A stretch of 64,000 bases of DNA. Origin: Runella zeae DSM 19591 (GTDB lineage: Bacteria > Bacteroidota > Bacteroidia > Cytophagales > Spirosomataceae). The stretch covers positions 56,983-120,982 of the forward strand of contig NZ_AUIF01000036.1 in assembly GCF_000423565.1 (NCBI RefSeq), given 5' to 3'. A program made the translations under genes and the position numbers. Position 1 is the stretch's first letter. The number at the start of each line of letters is the position of its first letter. Positions 1-7,642 of the stretch are shown one piece after another. Under the pieces are notes generated by a model. That model was not told the DNA's origin and did not search any database. It worked only from the letters and a program-made list of their open reading frames with translations.

Positions 1-126
1 GTGGTCGATACCGAAAGCAAACGCCTCATGAGCCGCCACACGCAGATTTCAAGGGTGATTCGCAACGGCAAGCGTCCAGTCAGAATCAGGGTCGTCAATG
101 GCAACGTCAATATCATTCGGATATAG
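1..126 (+). CDS. 3' end of an unrecognised gene
   Basis: An open frame runs from the first base of the window to a TAG stop at 124-126. The 41 residues end in a basic, Val/Ile-rich stretch (KRPVRIRVVNGNVNIIRI). The start lies outside the window, and I do not recognise the family. It is on the same strand as the secreted protein that follows 45 bases later, so the two could be co-transcribed. A short fragment like this could also be a chance open frame. Confidence 0.4.
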   Translation: MVDTESKRLMSRHTQISRVIRNGKRPVRIRVVNGNVNIIRI

Positions 127-171
127 ACAAAGTATATACAGCATCGTTAGTTATTCAAAACTATTCAAGTA

Positions 172-1935
172 ATGAAAAAGATTATTTTTTACTTCCTTTT
201 CCTGCTTCCTTTGGTGGGATATACCCAAACCTACTGGACGGGAGCCGTTGACACGGATTGGAACACGGCGGGCAACTGGAGTTCGGGGGTTCCCAATTCA
301 TCTACGGCGGCCGTGGTATCTAGTTGCAGTACCTGCCCAGTACTTACTTCCAATGTAGTCACGGGAGGTTTGACGGTAGATAGCGGAGGGAACCTTGATA
401 TCGGAACTTATACCGTGACCGTCTACGGACTGTATTGGATGAACTGGGGCAATCTGACTTCCAACGGTGGGGTGATTGATGCGAGTCGCACGGGAAATGT
501 ACAAAACAGTCAGTTTTATGGCAACCTCACGCTGCGTATCAATTCGGCGGGTACCAACAACTACCTCGGCGGCATGGGGGGCAATAATACCTATCACAAC
601 GATTTTACGCTAGAAGCCCACACGGGCGACTGGACTACTTTTGAGATAGGTCGGGGGTTGGTGGATACATACAAGGGCAAAGCAATCATCAGCAATGTAG
701 GCAAAGGTTGGTTGGTAGTGGTCGATGCCAACAATTCCTACAATTCACCCACGGTTTTTGAAGATGATGTGGAGTTTCGCAACGTCCACGCCGACGAGGG
801 ACACCTGCAAATCTGTCTCAATGGGGGCAAAATCCGCTGCCTTAAGAAGGCTCGTTTTTTTGACAACACCAACAGCTTCAATTCTTACATTTGGCTGGGC
901 AATGCTCAATTTGATGACGAAACCGAAGTGGACACCCGCAAAGCACACATTTCGCTGGGGGGCTGTTTGTACAAAGAAGATTTTATTCTTAAAAACCGAG
1001 AGGGCGCTTTGGTAGAATTAACTTGGAGTAATTTTGAAGAAGCGGTTGATTTTGTGATTCCGCCTTCGGTTCCTTTTTTATACGGGGATTTACGGATGAG
1101 TTATTCGTCTTTCTATGGCAATGCCAGTTCCACTCCGCTCAATATCCAACTAGGTTCTACCTCCACGCCCACTTCTTATCGACCCAATACCTTGATAAAA
1201 CTAGCTTATATGTGGTCCATCAATCGAGAATTTAATATCCAAGCTGATTACATTCATTATCAAAATTCGACCTTCCACAAGGCCACTACCATGAAACGAA
1301 TTGGTCTGACGGGTACCCCTCCTAGTGGTTACATTGGCGGAGGGGTATGTCCAGGTTTCTCTCGTTTTGAGGGAACAATCAAATTCGACAACGAATTTGG
1401 AGACCATTGGGTATTAGGAGGTTATGGGCCAGATGTTTTCAAATCAGATGCGGAGTTTATCCAAGGTAATAATCCATGGGGGGCACTTAGGGCTTCCTAC
1501 TCAGGGTCAACTACCTACGAAGGCAACATCAGGATGTCGACGCATCCTGCTAGCTACAATGGGATTGTATGGGGAGAAAACACTGGTTTTTCAACGTTGG
1601 TATCGGGCAAAACAGTCTCAGTCGACCAATTTGGTTATGGTTTGTTGACCTTAGCGCGTTTCACACAGCTAGGTGCGACGACTCCACAAACGATTAATAT
1701 GGGGACGGGGGCAGTACAATTTTATGAATCTAAATTTGAAAGCCCACTGCAAGTGACCACGAGTCGGATCGGAATCGGAAAATCTACTTTTTTTGATGCT
1801 AGTTTTACCAAAACAGGAAGTGGTGCGGATGGATGCGAAGGTCAAAATACTTTCAAAAAGAAAGTCCATATCAAAAATCAATCGACGGGCAGTATTGTTT
1901 TTTACAATCAAAACAGCAAAGTAAACGCGCCTTAG
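172..1935 (+). CDS. secreted cell-surface protein, unknown function
   Basis: A 587-residue protein with a clear signal peptide (MKKIIFYFLFLLPLVGYTQ). Right after it is a W-x-G...W...A-x-NW...G-x-P pattern (residues about 20-42) that is common at the N-terminus of large Bacteroidota surface proteins. The rest is rich in Gly, Thr, Asn and aromatic residues with short beta-strand periodicity, suggesting a right-handed beta-helix or similar adhesin fold. Proteins of this kind usually end in a type IX secretion sorting domain. This one stops at ...SKVNAP with no such domain, so it may be truncated or may depend on another protein. No catalytic motif is visible. The function is unknown. Confidence 0.65.
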   Translation: MKKIIFYFLFLLPLVGYTQTYWTGAVDTDWNTAGNWSSGVPNSSTAAVVSSCSTCPVLTSNVVTGGLTVDSGGNLDIGTYTVTVYGLYWMNWGNLTSNGGVIDASRTGNVQNSQFYGNLTLRINSAGTNNYLGGMGGNNTYHNDFTLEAHTGDWTTFEIGRGLVDTYKGKAIISNVGKGWLVVVDANNSYNSPTVFEDDVEFRNVHADEGHLQICLNGGKIRCLKKARFFDNTNSFNSYIWLGNAQFDDETEVDTRKAHISLGGCLYKEDFILKNREGALVELTWSNFEEAVDFVIPPSVPFLYGDLRMSYSSFYGNASSTPLNIQLGSTSTPTSYRPNTLIKLAYMWSINREFNIQADYIHYQNSTFHKATTMKRIGLTGTPPSGYIGGGVCPGFSRFEGTIKFDNEFGDHWVLGGYGPDVFKSDAEFIQGNNPWGALRASYSGSTTYEGNIRMSTHPASYNGIVWGENTGFSTLVSGKTVSVDQFGYGLLTLARFTQLGATTPQTINMGTGAVQFYESKFESPLQVTTSRIGIGKSTFFDASFTKTGSGADGCEGQNTFKKKVHIKNQSTGSIVFYNQNSKVNAP

Positions 1936-2303
1936 ATGGTGGTAAATGGAGGCTTTGACAAACGCAGATTATTGGCTATATGCCCCCCTTTTTCGGTGAA
2001 AATCTGCGCTTGTATTATTCAGCGCACTTCTGCGGGTAAAAAACAAAACTTTTTTCGTTTTGGTAAATTTATGGATATACCGCCTGTGGATAGATTCTGC
2101 CCCATTTCTCTTTCAAAACAGGCAATATTGGTCGGTTGTACTGCTTAATTCTCTTATTGAGAGATTGAAGCCATGAAGTTCCGCGACCCACGGGGAAAAT
2201 TGTATATTTGAGTACTTTAAGCTCAATAAACGGTTTTTTTGCTTTTTTTGTGAAGCTACAAACACCGCTCTTAGCAGCACTCAAGGGGTGTTGAAGGTAG
2301 TTT
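1936..2303. other. intergenic region with no convincing gene
   Basis: This stretch of 368 bases lies between the secreted protein and the convergent hydroxylase gene. Open frames here have no protein-like composition. It contains an 8-bp inverted repeat, CGCAGATT at 1963-1970 and AATCTGCG on the far side of a C/T-rich loop (about 1999-2007). It also has a small hairpin near 2151-2163 (CTCTT/GAGAG). The first resembles the palindromic intergenic repeats found in many Cytophagales genomes and could act as a weak terminator. Confidence 0.35.
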
Positions 2304-3173
2304 TCATTTTTTTGACCAAGGATAAGTGATTTGTTTCCAGAATGTTTTGGGAAATTTGGCTAACCCCGGAAACCCAAGCTTTATATCACTGCGCTCTTGG
2401 GGAACGTGCGCATGACCAAACAAATAATCCCAAATACTGAGCGTAATCCCAAAATTAATCCCATAACTCCCTTTAGGAATTTCTTCGGCATGATGCCAAA
2501 GATGCATCTGAGGACTATTGAGGAGGTATTTGAGTGGCCCTAATGGCAAATAGATATTGGCGTGGTTGAGGTGGCCGATAGCAAGCGTAAAAATATGGAC
2601 AATGAAAAAATCATCAATTCCAAAACCAATCATGGCCAAGGGAATATATTCGATAGTGCGATAGATTACGTTTTCCATCCAATGATATCGCAAATGAGCC
2701 GCAAAGCCCATTTCTTCTACGCTGTGGTGTACCTTGTGAAATTCCCACATCCACGGCACTCGATGAAGTAAACGGTGAACATTCCACTGCACAAAATCCC
2801 GAACCACGAAGAGCGTCAGCAATTGCGCCCATTTAGGGAGCGCTGCTACGTTGATAGCCACCAGATTTTTTATACCAAAAAGCCCAAGAAAATCATTAAA
2901 AGCTTGTACCGCTACGTTGGAGAGAGCATTGTATGCCACCAAAGAAAACAGAAAAAAATTGAAGAACATGTAAAACACGTCCAACCAAAAATCGTGTCGA
3001 AGGGTGGCTTGATTTTTGCGCCAAGGGAAAGCAATTTCGAGCCCCCATACTAAAAGTGAAAGCCCAACAAGCCAATAAAAGTAATTGTGCCAAGAGGGAT
3101 GGATAATTTCATTGAGGAGGTAATTGAAATAACCTGAGTAACCTCCTACAAGTGCATCAATGTATTTTTGCAT
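2304..3173 (-). CDS. sterol desaturase / fatty acid hydroxylase family membrane enzyme
   Basis: A 289-residue integral membrane di-iron enzyme of the fatty acid hydroxylase superfamily. Several hydrophobic segments surround the three His boxes expected for the family: HRLLH (HX3H, about residue 133), HKVHH (HX2HH, about 145) and a C-terminal HLWHH (about 225). The histidines bind two irons that activate O2 to hydroxylate or desaturate a lipid substrate. The substrate cannot be read from sequence. The gene stands alone, convergent with the secreted protein and divergent from the zinc-finger protein. Two other family members are in this window (20426 and 53544), and their flanks look unrelated to this one. 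Confidence 0.85.
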   Translation of the reverse strand: MQKYIDALVGGYSGYFNYLLNEIIHPSWHNYFYWLVGLSLLVWGLEIAFPWRKNQATLRHDFWLDVFYMFFNFFLFSLVAYNALSNVAVQAFNDFLGLFGIKNLVAINVAALPKWAQLLTLFVVRDFVQWNVHRLLHRVPWMWEFHKVHHSVEEMGFAAHLRYHWMENVIYRTIEYIPLAMIGFGIDDFFIVHIFTLAIGHLNHANIYLPLGPLKYLLNSPQMHLWHHAEEIPKGSYGINFGITLSIWDYLFGHAHVPQERSDIKLGFPGLAKFPKTFWKQITYPWSKK

Positions 3174-3375
3174 ATTTTAAACTCTAATTTAGGGTATGCT
3201 CGATTGAAACAAAGTTCGGTGATATTGAGATAGAGAGAAGTGATATTTGTTACAAATCGTTTAAGGTTTTTGTTGTTAATAGTAATTGGTTGTTATAACG
3301 TTTTTATTGCGTTTAAAATTTGCACTTTTTAAAAATAATCTTTAATATTGCTATCATAAAAAAACATCTATCACA

Positions 3376-3693
3376 ATGCCTAAATTAGACCGCGCTGATT
3401 TTAAATACAATGCCAAAGTTTTTGAGAAAACGTGTCTTTGGTGTGGTACTATTTTTTTTGCCAGTCGCTCCACCGCTAAGTATTGCTCAGGCACTTGCCG
3501 AGGATATGCCAACCAAGCCAAACAAGCCGAAGAGGCTGTTCCATACGATGAAACTGAAAAGATGATTTCGGCTTTACTTTCAGAAAATGCCTACCTCAAA
3601 GGACAAATACAGCGCTATGTGATTGAAAGTCAGATTTTAAGAGAAGAATTGGCGGCGTTGAAAGCAACTCAACAATCACTCTCTGAAGATTGA
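3376..3693 (+). CDS. small zinc-ribbon protein with C-terminal coiled coil
   Basis: A 105-residue protein. Residues about 17-42 carry a CLWCG...YCSGTC pattern (two Cys pairs) that should bind one zinc ion and resembles treble-clef or MYND-like ribbons. The second half (residues about 55-100) is charged and heptad-like (EKMISALLSENAYLKGQIQR), predicting a coiled coil and dimerisation. I do not recognise a named family. The arrangement suggests a small DNA- or protein-binding regulator. It is divergent from the hydroxylase gene at 2304, with a 202-base AT-rich gap between them that could hold promoters for both. Confidence 0.6.
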   Translation: MPKLDRADFKYNAKVFEKTCLWCGTIFFASRSTAKYCSGTCRGYANQAKQAEEAVPYDETEKMISALLSENAYLKGQIQRYVIESQILREELAALKATQQSLSED

Positions 3694-3775
3694 GAATTTG
3701 AGCCATTCCGAATAAGGAATAGTCATTGTAGCTATCCTTTTACGAATATCAGTCGCTTCTCTCTTGAATCATGCG

Positions 3776-3945
3776 TATGTTTGACTTCTCCGCAGTCCTT
3801 GGTGGGAATCTGAAAACTTCATTCTACAAAAGCTAAGCTTCTTCGAAGCCATTTTTTCATAACAGCATTCTAACTCGGAGAGGCTCAAAGTTTGCGGTTA
3901 ACAAATTCTCAAAAAAAATAAACGACTTCGGAGAAGTCAAACATA
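3776..3945. repeat. pair of inverted copies of a 25-bp palindromic repeat
   Basis: Bases 3776-3800 (starting TATGTTTGACTTCTCCG) recur in reverse complement at 3921-3945 with 2 mismatches; the first 17 bases match perfectly. The right copy also contains its own dyad, GACTTC-GGA-GAAGTC (3924-3938). A third small palindrome, GCTTC-TTC-GAAGC, lies between them near 3837-3850. The 338-base gap 3694-4031 has no convincing gene. The structure fits a genome-wide palindromic intergenic repeat, or the ends of a tiny non-autonomous element. It may also end transcription between the two convergent genes around it. Confidence 0.6.
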
Positions 3946-4031
3946 AACCTTTTGGCCAGCAATTTTTGAGCTTCTATTTGGTATTTAGGTGTTACATCCT
4001 CAAATATTTGGAATAACTCAAATTCTTAATG

Positions 4032-4793
4032 TTAGTAGCCTTTGCTTTCTTTGACCTCGGGCAAAGGTGCTGTCACTACGCCAAAGCGCCGATAAGCATC
4101 TTCCATAATCACCGCCGTGGCACTCGCCCCCAAACGTTCCACACCCATTTCTTTTACTTTCAGTAGTCCATCAAGCGTACGAATCCCCCCGGCCGCTTTC
4201 ACCAAAACACCTTCTCCTACGTGGTCGAGCATGAGTTGTAAATCGGATAGCGTAGCCCCTTCATAGCTATACTTACCGTCAGAGCCCTTTACAAAACCAT
4301 AACCCGTAGAGGTCTTCACAAACTCCGCCTTGGCGTCGGTGCAGATTTTACAGAGTTGGGTTTTAAACTCATCTTCGGGCAAAAAATCATTCTCAAAAAT
4401 CACCTTTAAAATAGCCCCGTGTTTGACGCACGCCGCTTTTACGGCTACGATTTCCTCCCGTACATACTCCCAATCTTTAGATAAAACTTTCCCGATATTG
4501 ACAACCATATCTATTTCGACTGCGCCATCTATGCACGCTTGCTCAGTCTCGGCTACTTTTATTTCCCGGCTGCTACTACCGTGCGGAAACCCCACTACTG
4601 TCCCCACCAATACATCGGAGCCTTTTAGGATGTCGGTAGCCATTTTGACGGCATAAGGTTTGATGCAAACGGAAGCTACATCATACTTGAGCGCCAATTC
4701 ACATCCTTCTCTTAGCTCATCATCTGTCAGCGTAGGATGAAGTAATGAATGGTCTATCATTTTGGCAATACTCTTGATCAAAGTCGTGTTCAT
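4032..4793 (-). CDS. deoC: deoxyribose-phosphate aldolase
   Basis: A 253-residue class I aldolase (EC 4.1.2.4) that cleaves 2-deoxy-D-ribose 5-phosphate to glyceraldehyde 3-phosphate and acetaldehyde in deoxynucleoside catabolism. The key residues are in place: Asp95 in EIDMVVN, the Schiff-base lysine Lys160 in EFVKTSTGYG, and Lys199 in VLVKAAGGIRT. The length is normal for the family. The gene lies 8 bases downstream of a GntR regulator on the same strand, so the two form an operon probably controlled through the palindrome at 5539-5570. No nucleoside phosphorylase or phosphopentomutase is next to it, so its in vivo substrate could be another deoxysugar phosphate. Confidence 0.93.
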   Translation of the reverse strand: MNTTLIKSIAKMIDHSLLHPTLTDDELREGCELALKYDVASVCIKPYAVKMATDILKGSDVLVGTVVGFPHGSSSREIKVAETEQACIDGAVEIDMVVNIGKVLSKDWEYVREEIVAVKAACVKHGAILKVIFENDFLPEDEFKTQLCKICTDAKAEFVKTSTGYGFVKGSDGKYSYEGATLSDLQLMLDHVGEGVLVKAAGGIRTLDGLLKVKEMGVERLGASATAVIMEDAYRRFGVVTAPLPEVKESKGY

Positions 4794-4801
4794 TTTGTAT
4801 T

Positions 4802-5518
4802 TTAGTTTAAAACGTTGCTAATGGAATAATGATCGGTATAGCAATACAATTTGCTATACACAAACAGCCCTGCTTGATTCGTAATATATTTTCTTTCAAT
4901 GGCCAAAATAGGACTCCCCAGGGGGCATTTTAGTAAGTTTGATTGTATGGTTTCGGCTTGTATTGCCCGTAAACATTGCTCTAGATTTCGCATATCGACA
5001 TTATACTTCACACTCAAAGTTTTGAACAAAGAACCATCTAGCAACTCACTTGACAGCAAAGACTCAAAACCTTCGATTGGTAAATAAGTGTACTCAAGCA
5101 TCACAGGGACATCATTGGCACATCGTAGTCTTTTGAGCGTAAAATATTCTCCCCTTTCGGCCCTCGAAATACTTTCAAATACACCCTGTGGCCAAGGCAA
5201 AATAGCGGGTGGCTCTACCACCAAAGTTCTGACTTCGTGGTCGGCACTACCTACTACTTCCGAAAACCCCTTGAAAGACAGCAAGCCCAATGATTGTCGT
5301 TCTGACTTTACAAAACTTCCTTTGCCATGTTTGCGCTCGATAAATCCCTCTTTTACAAGCTCATTTAAGGCCTGCCTTACGGTCATACGACTTGTATCAA
5401 ATTGCATACACAAATCGTTTTCGGACGGAATAAGGCTTCCTGTTGGATAAATCCCTTCTTGAATCTGTTTTTTTACAAATTCTGAAATGATACTATAATG
5501 AGGTTTTGGGTTTGTCAT
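4802..5518 (-). CDS. GntR-family transcriptional regulator, HutC/UTRA type
   Basis: A 238-residue repressor-like protein. It has an N-terminal winged helix (residues about 8-70, with SENDL and TSRMTVRQALNELVKEG typical of GntR proteins) and a C-terminal UTRA ligand-binding domain (about 90-235, with YTYLPIEGFESL and IERKYIT). UTRA domains bind small metabolites, often phosphosugars. I chose Met at 5518 (MTNPKPHYS); an upstream Met at 5539 is in frame but overlaps the operator. It is in an operon with deoC, so it probably controls deoC and itself. A predicted -7 element at 5529-5522 would place transcription start almost at this ATG, giving a leaderless or very short leader. Confidence 0.88.
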   Translation of the reverse strand: MTNPKPHYSIISEFVKKQIQEGIYPTGSLIPSENDLCMQFDTSRMTVRQALNELVKEGFIERKHGKGSFVKSERQSLGLLSFKGFSEVVGSADHEVRTLVVEPPAILPWPQGVFESISRAERGEYFTLKRLRCANDVPVMLEYTYLPIEGFESLLSSELLDGSLFKTLSVKYNVDMRNLEQCLRAIQAETIQSNLLKCPLGSPILAIERKYITNQAGLFVYSKLYCYTDHYSISNVLN

Positions 5519-5538
5519 GCCCAAAAATAGTAAATTCA

Positions 5539-5570
5539 TCTTGTATAGACAAGTACTTGTCTATACAAGA
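5539..5570. promoter_or_regulatory. 32-bp perfect palindrome, probable GntR operator
   Basis: The 16-base half TCTTGTATAGACAAGT at 5539-5554 is followed directly by its exact reverse complement. Each half contains its own CTTGT-N4-ACAAG dyad, so the site may be two abutting operators. GTATAGAC resembles the core of sites bound by HutC-type GntR proteins such as NagR/YvoA. Reading the minus strand, a TTG (5552-5550) sits 20 bases before TATTTTTG (5529-5522), a good Bacteroidota -33/-7 pair. The operator would cover the -33 element and repress gntR-deoC. The ECF sigma gene starts 85 bases to the right and might also be affected. Confidence 0.75.
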
Positions 5571-5654
5571 ATCAAAAGCAGATTATGTAAATTAAATCTC
5601 CATAAAGTATTATTTTCTCTAAATTTGTTGAAATATCCCTAAAAAACATTTAGA

Positions 5655-6242
5655 GTGAAATCAAACTTTGAAACCGACGAGCGCCTTTGGCAAGCTACTA
5701 GACTTGGTAGCGAACTTGCCTTTGAAGCGCTTTATCGTCGTTATTTTCAAATTTTGGTAAGCTATGGCAAACGCATTCATCCCAATGAAGAAATGGTGAA
5801 TGATGCCATTCAGGATTTATTTATTGATATTTGGCGCACCCGTCTCTCCCTAGGACAAGCTCAATCGGTAAAATTTTACCTCATGAGCTCTCTACGCCGT
5901 CGCATTTTACGTGCGCTCAAGGCTGATTTATCTTCCTTAGAAGAATGGGAAGAGCTTCCCGAGCAAATTTTGCCTGTGGAAGATTCACCCGAAACGCTTT
6001 TTGCAGCAGAAGAAGAAAATGCGCTTCAAAATGAAAAATTGAACAAATGGCTCGAACAACTTCCGCCGCGTCAATATGAAGCATTGTTGCTACGCTACTT
6101 CCACAATTTTGAGTATGCAGAAATCGCGGGTATTTTAAATATCAAAGAACAAACCGCTCGTAACCTTGTTCAGAAAGCGCTTTTTATTCTTCGAAAACTT
6201 GCCATTGTGCTGATAATCATCATTTTAGAATTTATTTTTTAA
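5655..6242 (+). CDS. ECF RNA polymerase sigma factor (SusC-associated)
   Basis: A 195-residue sigma-70 family factor that starts at GTG. Region 2 is at residues about 20-90 (AFEALYRRYFQ, DAIQDLFIDIWRTR) and region 4 at about 125-180 (LPPRQYEALLLRYF, YAEIAGIL, AARN-like helix). It ends in a very hydrophobic tail (LAIVLIIIILEFIF), as often seen in SusC-linked ECF factors of Bacteroidota. It is followed by a FecR anti-sigma factor and a SusC receptor with an STN domain, the classic trans-envelope signalling trio. A TAAATTTG -7-like element lies at 5620-5627, but I see no matching TTG upstream. Confidence 0.88.
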   Translation: MKSNFETDERLWQATRLGSELAFEALYRRYFQILVSYGKRIHPNEEMVNDAIQDLFIDIWRTRLSLGQAQSVKFYLMSSLRRRILRALKADLSSLEEWEELPEQILPVEDSPETLFAAEEENALQNEKLNKWLEQLPPRQYEALLLRYFHNFEYAEIAGILNIKEQTARNLVQKALFILRKLAIVLIIIILEFIF

Positions 6243-6332
6243 AATTTTAAAAAATAAATCTCTTTTAGAAGGTTGAAATCTGCGCTTTTCGGCTCTCTAC
6301 TAAAAAAGAGCACGAATTGTATATCAATCAGC

Positions 6333-7439
6333 ATGAACTATCCACACCACTCTGCGAGCGATTTTATGGAAGATACTCATTTTCGTCAATGGGTATATGA
6401 ACCAGATGCCGACTCCGATTCTTTTTGGGAAGAATACCAACAAAAATATCCCGAAAAGAAACAGGAGTTGGCTATTGCTCGTCAGCTTTTGTTGAACCTC
6501 CAACAACAAGTCCAAAGTGGTTTTTCGACGAACGCGGCAGAAGATGCCGTTTTTCAAAATATTCAACAAGAAATAGAATCAAAACCTACCGTTTCTGCGC
6601 AGCTATTCCCTCATTGGGTACGGTGGGCAGCCGCGGCGGCGGTGGTTTTGTTGGGTATGACGTGGATATTTTGGAGTCAAAAACCCACTCATTACTTAAG
6701 TTATGAAATAAATCGTCAACAGTCCAAAAACGCTCTGGTCGAAAAAACAAATCATACGTCTAAGCCTTTTGTGGTAAGCCTAGCCGACGGAAGTTCTGTT
6801 TTGCTTTCTCCCCAAAGTAAAATTAGCTATTCCGAAGATTTTGATGCCGGAGACAAAAGAGAGGTTTTCTTGAGCGGCGAAGCATTTTTTGAAGTGGCCA
6901 AAAACGCCCAAAAACCTTTTTATGTATACGCAAATGAGTTAGTTACCAAGGTGTTGGGGACTAGTTTCAACGTTAGGGCTTTTTCAGAAGACAAAAATGT
7001 GGTAGTAAAAGTACGCACAGGACGCGTAGCCGTAGCCGTAGCCGACAAAATAGCCGACAAACAAAAGATAACCGTGCGGGAGCTAGATGGTATCGTGCTA
7101 CTTCCAAACCAGCAAGCCGTGCTATCGCGGGATGAGTTCAGACTTGTAAAATCTCTGGTCGAAAATCCCAGCTTACTCAGCTCCAATACTCCTATTCCTA
7201 TTTCTCATTCTTTTGAGTTTGAATCGGCGCGGGCTAGTGATGTTTTTAAGGCAGTAGAAGAAGCCTACGGTATTGATATCGTATTTGATGAGGAAGCATT
7301 TGCTAATTGCTTGTTTACAGCCAATCTCACCGACGAACCACTTTACGAAAAACTCAACATTATCTGTAAAAGTATCGAAGCGAGTTATCAGATTTTGGAT
7401 GCTCAAATCATCATTTCGGGTAAAGGTTGTCATTTATAA
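6333..7439 (+). CDS. FecR-family anti-sigma factor
   Basis: The protein has 368 residues from the ATG at 6333; a TTG start 60 bases upstream is possible but less likely. It has a cytoplasmic N-terminal segment that should hold the sigma factor, one transmembrane helix (WAAAAAVVLLGMTWIFW, about residues 94-112), a periplasmic FecR domain (LADGSSVLLSPQSKISY through GTSFNVRAF) and a C-terminal DUF4974 domain (about 290-368). In this family the periplasmic domain contacts the STN domain of the SusC partner and releases the sigma factor when glycan binds. It lies between the sigma factor and SusC on the same strand. Confidence 0.88.
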   Translation: MNYPHHSASDFMEDTHFRQWVYEPDADSDSFWEEYQQKYPEKKQELAIARQLLLNLQQQVQSGFSTNAAEDAVFQNIQQEIESKPTVSAQLFPHWVRWAAAAAVVLLGMTWIFWSQKPTHYLSYEINRQQSKNALVEKTNHTSKPFVVSLADGSSVLLSPQSKISYSEDFDAGDKREVFLSGEAFFEVAKNAQKPFYVYANELVTKVLGTSFNVRAFSEDKNVVVKVRTGRVAVAVADKIADKQKITVRELDGIVLLPNQQAVLSRDEFRLVKSLVENPSLLSSNTPIPISHSFEFESARASDVFKAVEEAYGIDIVFDEEAFANCLFTANLTDEPLYEKLNIICKSIEASYQILDAQIIISGKGCHL

Positions 7440-7508
7440 TCTAACTTTCTTAAACCCTCAAACCTTTTATGATCTAAATAAGTACTTGATTTTCAAATCT
7501 TAAAAAAA

Positions 7509-7540
7509 GAAGTCGGCAATGCACCACCATCACCGACTTC
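7509..7540. terminator. hairpin between fecR and susC
   Basis: GAAGTCGG at 7509-7516 pairs with CCGACTTC at 7533-7540 around a 16-base loop; an A-tract precedes it and AAAAATCCCC follows. It probably ends or attenuates transcription from the sigma/anti-sigma operon before susC. A second compact hairpin, CATCTGC-CAAAA-GCAGATG at 7573-7591, lies in the susC leader and may be an attenuator or an RNA-stability element. Confidence 0.5.
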
Positions 7541-7642
7541 AAAAATCCCCTTTACTTGACTGACATCATTAGCATCTGCCAAAAGCAGATGACAGGGGGG
7601 AGTTTTGCCAAATGATTAATTCAACAAAAACATTTCAAAACT

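Noticed and set aside
1936..2148. A 70-codon frame directly after the secreted protein
   Set aside because: Composition is not protein-like, with no homology pattern, and it includes the palindromic repeat; it is not a continuation of the gene before it.
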